Shown here: positions 61,579 through 64,000 of the stretch, piece after piece
Layout: each line of letters begins with the position of its first letter
Numbering within the stretch: position 1 is the stretch's first letter
Assembly (NCBI GenBank): GCA_036513415.1
Contig: DATBZA010000147.1
Location: 1 to 64,000, forward strand
DNA from: 40CM-4-68-19 sp036513415
Lineage (GTDB): Bacteria > Myxococcota > Myxococcia > Myxococcales > 40CM-4-68-19
Direction: 5' to 3'
Length of the DNA stretch: 64,000 nucleotides
Translations under genes and position numbers: made by a program
Notes under the pieces: generated by a model
The model's input: the letters and a program-made list of their open reading frames with translations, nothing else
What the model was told of the DNA's origin: nothing
The model's database searches: none

Positions 61579-62429
61579 GCCTGGGGGTGATCGCTACCGC
61601 GCACGACTTCCGCCGCGCCTGCCAGGAAGCGCGGCGGGACGGGGAGCTCGCGCTGGTTCCCACCATGGGGTACCTGCACGCGGGGCACCAGTCGCTGATC
61701 AGGGCGGCGGCGCAGCGCGCTCCCGCGGTGGCGGTCACCATCTTCGTGAATCCGGCGCAGTTCGGTCCCGGCGAGGACCTCTCGCGCTATCCGCGCGACG
61801 TCGACGGCGACCTGCGCAAGTGCGAGGAGGCGGGCGCGACCTTCGTGTTCGCTCCCCGCGGAGCGGAGGAGATCTATCCGCCGGGCTTCCAGACCTACGT
61901 CGAGCCCGGCCCCCTCGCCGTGCCCCTCTGCGGGGAGAAGCGGCCGGGCCACTTCCGCGGCGTGTGCACGGTGGTTGCCAAGCTGTTTGCGCTCAGCCGC
62001 GCGGATTGCGCGTTCTTCGGCGAGAAGGACTACCAGCAGCTCGCGGTCATCCGGCGGATGAACGCGGACCTCAATCTCGGCGTGGAGGTCATCGGCCGCC
62101 CGATCGTGCGCGAGAGCGACGGGGTCGCGATGTCGTCGCGCAACGCGTACCTCTCGCGCGAGGAGCGCCTGCGGGCCGCTGCTCTCTGGAAGGCGCTCAA
62201 GGCAGCGCGCGACGCCTTCACCGCCGGCGAGGTCCAGGTAGCGCGGTTGGAGGAGCTGGCCCGCCAGAAGCTGGCGGAGGACGAGGTGCGCGTCGACTAC
62301 GCGGAGGTCCGCGATCCCATCGAGCTGCGGCGCGCTCAGAAGGCGGACCCGATTTCCCGATTGTTCCTCGCCGCATTCCTCGGTAAGACCCGCCTCATCG
62401 ACAACGGAGCGCTGGGCGAGCAGGGATGA
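61575..62429 (+). CDS. panC: Pantothenate synthetase PanC
   Basis: A 284-residue enzyme that joins pantoate and beta-alanine. The HIGH-like motif is VPTMGYLHAGHQSLI (about 29-43), followed by VTIFVNPAQFGPGEDLSRYPR, FGEKDYQQL and ESDGVAMSSRNAYLS. Standard length. ATGA overlaps on both sides. panD (aspartate decarboxylase) is not in the window, so beta-alanine must come from another locus. Confidence 0.96.
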   Translation: MSLGVIATAHDFRRACQEARRDGELALVPTMGYLHAGHQSLIRAAAQRAPAVAVTIFVNPAQFGPGEDLSRYPRDVDGDLRKCEEAGATFVFAPRGAEEIYPPGFQTYVEPGPLAVPLCGEKRPGHFRGVCTVVAKLFALSRADCAFFGEKDYQQLAVIRRMNADLNLGVEVIGRPIVRESDGVAMSSRNAYLSREERLRAAALWKALKAARDAFTAGEVQVARLEELARQKLAEDEVRVDYAEVRDPIELRRAQKADPISRLFLAAFLGKTRLIDNGALGEQG

Positions 62430-62890
62430 GCGAGAAGCACGTCAAGGTCATCACAACCAACCGGAAGGCCCGCTTCGAGTACCACGTCGAGGCGAAGGTC
62501 GAGTGCGGCATCGCGCTCACCGGCACCGAGGTGAAGAGCCTGCGCGACGGCAGCGCGCAGCTCTCCGACGCGTACGCCATCCCCAAGAGCGGAGAGTTGT
62601 GGCTGCTGAACGCGCAGATCCCGCCGTACAAGCCGGCGGGCCCGCTGCAGAACCACGACCCGAAGCGCACCCGCAAGCTGCTCCTGCACCGACGCGAGAT
62701 CGACAAGCTGCACGAGCAGCAGCAGAGGGCCGGATACTCGCTGATCCCGCTCAGCCTCTACTTCAAGGACGGGCGGGTGAAGGTCGAGCTCGGCGTCTGC
62801 AAGGGGAAGACGGGCGTGGACAAGCGAGACGACATCGCCGAACGCGAGGCGAAGCGGGAGATGGATCGCGCGCGCAGGGGCCGCGGGTGA
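62426..62890 (+). CDS. smpB: SsrA-binding protein SmpB
   Basis: A 154-residue tmRNA-binding protein for trans-translation: NRKARFEYHVEAKVECGIALTGTEV (split motif, about 12-36), LRDGSAQLSDAYA, and a basic C-terminal tail DDIAEREAKREMDRARRGRG that unwinds in the ribosome. Length is usual. Overlaps panC and the SDR gene by four bases each. The ssrA gene is not in the window. Confidence 0.96.
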   Translation: MSEKHVKVITTNRKARFEYHVEAKVECGIALTGTEVKSLRDGSAQLSDAYAIPKSGELWLLNAQIPPYKPAGPLQNHDPKRTRKLLLHRREIDKLHEQQQRAGYSLIPLSLYFKDGRVKVELGVCKGKTGVDKRDDIAEREAKREMDRARRGRG

Positions 62891-63723
62891 AGGGAAGAGT
62901 GGTGCTCATCACCGGCGGAACGTCGGGGATCGGCCGCGTCACGGCGCGCGAGCTGAAACGGATGGGCGCCACCGTGGTGGTAGTCGGGCGCGACCCGGCC
63001 CGGCTCGACGACATCCGGCGGGAGATCGGGGCCGACACCATCCGGGCGGATCTCCAACTCGTGAGCGAAGTCCGGCGCGCCGCTGACGAGCTCCGCCAGC
63101 GCTACCAGCGATTGCACGTGCTGGTGAACAACGCTGGAGCGCTGTTCGGGGATCGCGAGGTCACGAGCGAAGGGCTCGAACGCACCTTCGCCCTGAACCA
63201 CATGGCGTACTTCGCGCTGACGGCCGCGCTGTTGGACCTGCTGCGCGCCAGCGCGCCGGCCCGCGTCGTCACCGTTTCATCGGAAGCGGCGCGCGGCGGC
63301 AAGATCGAGCTCTCCGATCTGCAGATGGAGCGGCGCTACCTGGGCATCCGCCAGTACTGCAACACCAAGCTGATGAACTTGCTCTTCGCATTCGAGCTTG
63401 CGCGCCGCCTGCAGGGGACCGGCGTAACGTCGAATGCGGTGCACCCGGGCGCGATCGCGAGCGGATTCGCCATGCAGGGCGCGGGCTGGTACGGGGTGCT
63501 GACTCGCCTCGCGCGGCCGTTCCTGATCGGCGAAGTGAAGGGCGCGCGCACGCAGATCCGGGTCGCGTCGGATCCCTCGCTCGAGACGGTGACCGGCAGG
63601 TATTTCGTTCGCGAGCGCGAGAAGCAGCCGCCCCGCGCTGCCCTCGATCAGGCGTTGGCTGGGCGACTGTGGGAAGAGAGCGAGCGGACTGCTGAACGGC
63701 TGGCCACCCGGCGCGCCGGATGA
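62887..63723 (+). CDS. Short-chain dehydrogenase/reductase
   Basis: A 278-residue classical SDR: NAD(P)-binding TGGTSGIG (about 9-16), NNAGALF, catalytic Ser in TVSSEA, and YxxxK in QYCNTK. The C-terminal part resembles retinol dehydrogenase-like or oxidoreductase SDRs (VHPGAIASGFAMQ). GTG start overlapping smpB (GTGA). Substrate unknown; the translational coupling to smpB may be incidental. Confidence 0.86.
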   Translation: MKGRVVLITGGTSGIGRVTARELKRMGATVVVVGRDPARLDDIRREIGADTIRADLQLVSEVRRAADELRQRYQRLHVLVNNAGALFGDREVTSEGLERTFALNHMAYFALTAALLDLLRASAPARVVTVSSEAARGGKIELSDLQMERRYLGIRQYCNTKLMNLLFAFELARRLQGTGVTSNAVHPGAIASGFAMQGAGWYGVLTRLARPFLIGEVKGARTQIRVASDPSLETVTGRYFVREREKQPPRAALDQALAGRLWEESERTAERLATRRAG

Positions 63724-64000
63724 GTCCGACGGTTTCGTAACCGCCACGGCGGGATCCTACGAGTTCGGCGGACCAGTGCGCAGAAGTCGCGCGCCGCGAA
63801 CGCGCCACAAAGGGCGAAGCAACGCAGCGTCGAAGCGCTGGATGACATCTTCGGCGGCGCTGTCCAGCAAACGAACGAAAGTGTCGTGATCGCTGGCAGC
63901 GGCGGCTGGTGCCGCGCCGCGGCGCCCAGAGGAGAACCGGGGCCGGGGCTCCGAGGCTCACGCTGGAACCGCACTTGCAGAACAGGCCGTAGCGCCGGGG
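63724..64000. other. Terminal 277 bases without a convincing gene
   Basis: All six frames give Arg/Ser-rich products without a family motif, a ribosome binding site or a clear start; a gene entering from the right edge cannot be excluded. Confidence 0.5.

Overview
The window is GC-rich, densely coded bacterial chromosome, most consistent with the Myxococcota (Deltaproteobacteria in the old sense, Anaeromyxobacter/Myxococcus-like). The pointers are the order of the type IV pilus (T4P) genes (pilA, an ABC ATPase, pilD, a pilS-like kinase, a pilR-like regulator, pilMNOPQ), PATAN/DUF4388 signalling proteins, a Roadblock/LC7 protein, and lipoproteins rich in Asp-Gly-Gly. This assignment is inferred from gene content; no rRNA or tRNA gene is present in the window.

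Layout. 1-15447 is the first T4P block: pilin pilA (cut by the window edge, with a sigma-54 promoter and paired upstream palindromes), a YfhO-type membrane protein, an orphan ABC ATPase, prepilin peptidase pilD, a PilS-like histidine kinase, then a glycan island (two GT-C type membrane transferases, two GT2 transferases, two methyltransferases, a UDP-galactopyranose-mutase-like flavoprotein), then a PilR-like sigma-54 activator. 15448-16696 is a 1.25-kb non-coding repeat island with nested palindromes, followed by a small XRE regulator. 17007-22466 is pilMNOPQ, trailed by a lipoprotein, a mini-TPR protein and a Roadblock protein (22478-23649). 23799-26234 holds efp, accB and accC. 26366-36754 is a tightly packed envelope-biogenesis operon: a large TPR protein, an ExeA-like AAA ATPase, a TamB-like protein and an Omp85 protein with about seven POTRA repeats. 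On the minus strand 36758-39885 is tolQ-tolR-tolA/tonB-tolB without pal.

40026-46880 carries a lipoprotein, murI, a conserved unknown, a lipoprotein, then ftsE-ftsX-envC-ctpA, with overlapping start/stop codons from the second lipoprotein through ctpA; this is a cell-wall division and peptidoglycan hydrolase control unit. 47134-49675 has a processive GT2 glycosyltransferase and a sugar nucleotidyltransferase. 49823-51795 (minus) has a DUF192-MsrA fusion and a lipid kinase; facing away are trmL, two PATAN-domain proteins (J-domain/TPR and receiver/TM/TPR), tsaD and rsmA. 57993-59803 (minus) holds a tautomerase and an aldehyde dehydrogenase. 59906-63723 holds a deoxynucleoside kinase, panB, panC, smpB and a short-chain dehydrogenase. 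The last 277 bases show no convincing gene.

Functionally, the window is mostly envelope machinery: pilus assembly and its regulation, outer-membrane protein/lipid assembly, Tol constriction, and FtsEX-driven wall hydrolysis, interspersed with core translation and cofactor genes. No CRISPR array, transposase, integrase or phage gene was found. The least explained parts are the repeat island, the TPR-ATPase-TamB-Omp85 operon, the paired PATAN proteins, the DUF192-MsrA fusion and the glycan island inside the pil cluster.
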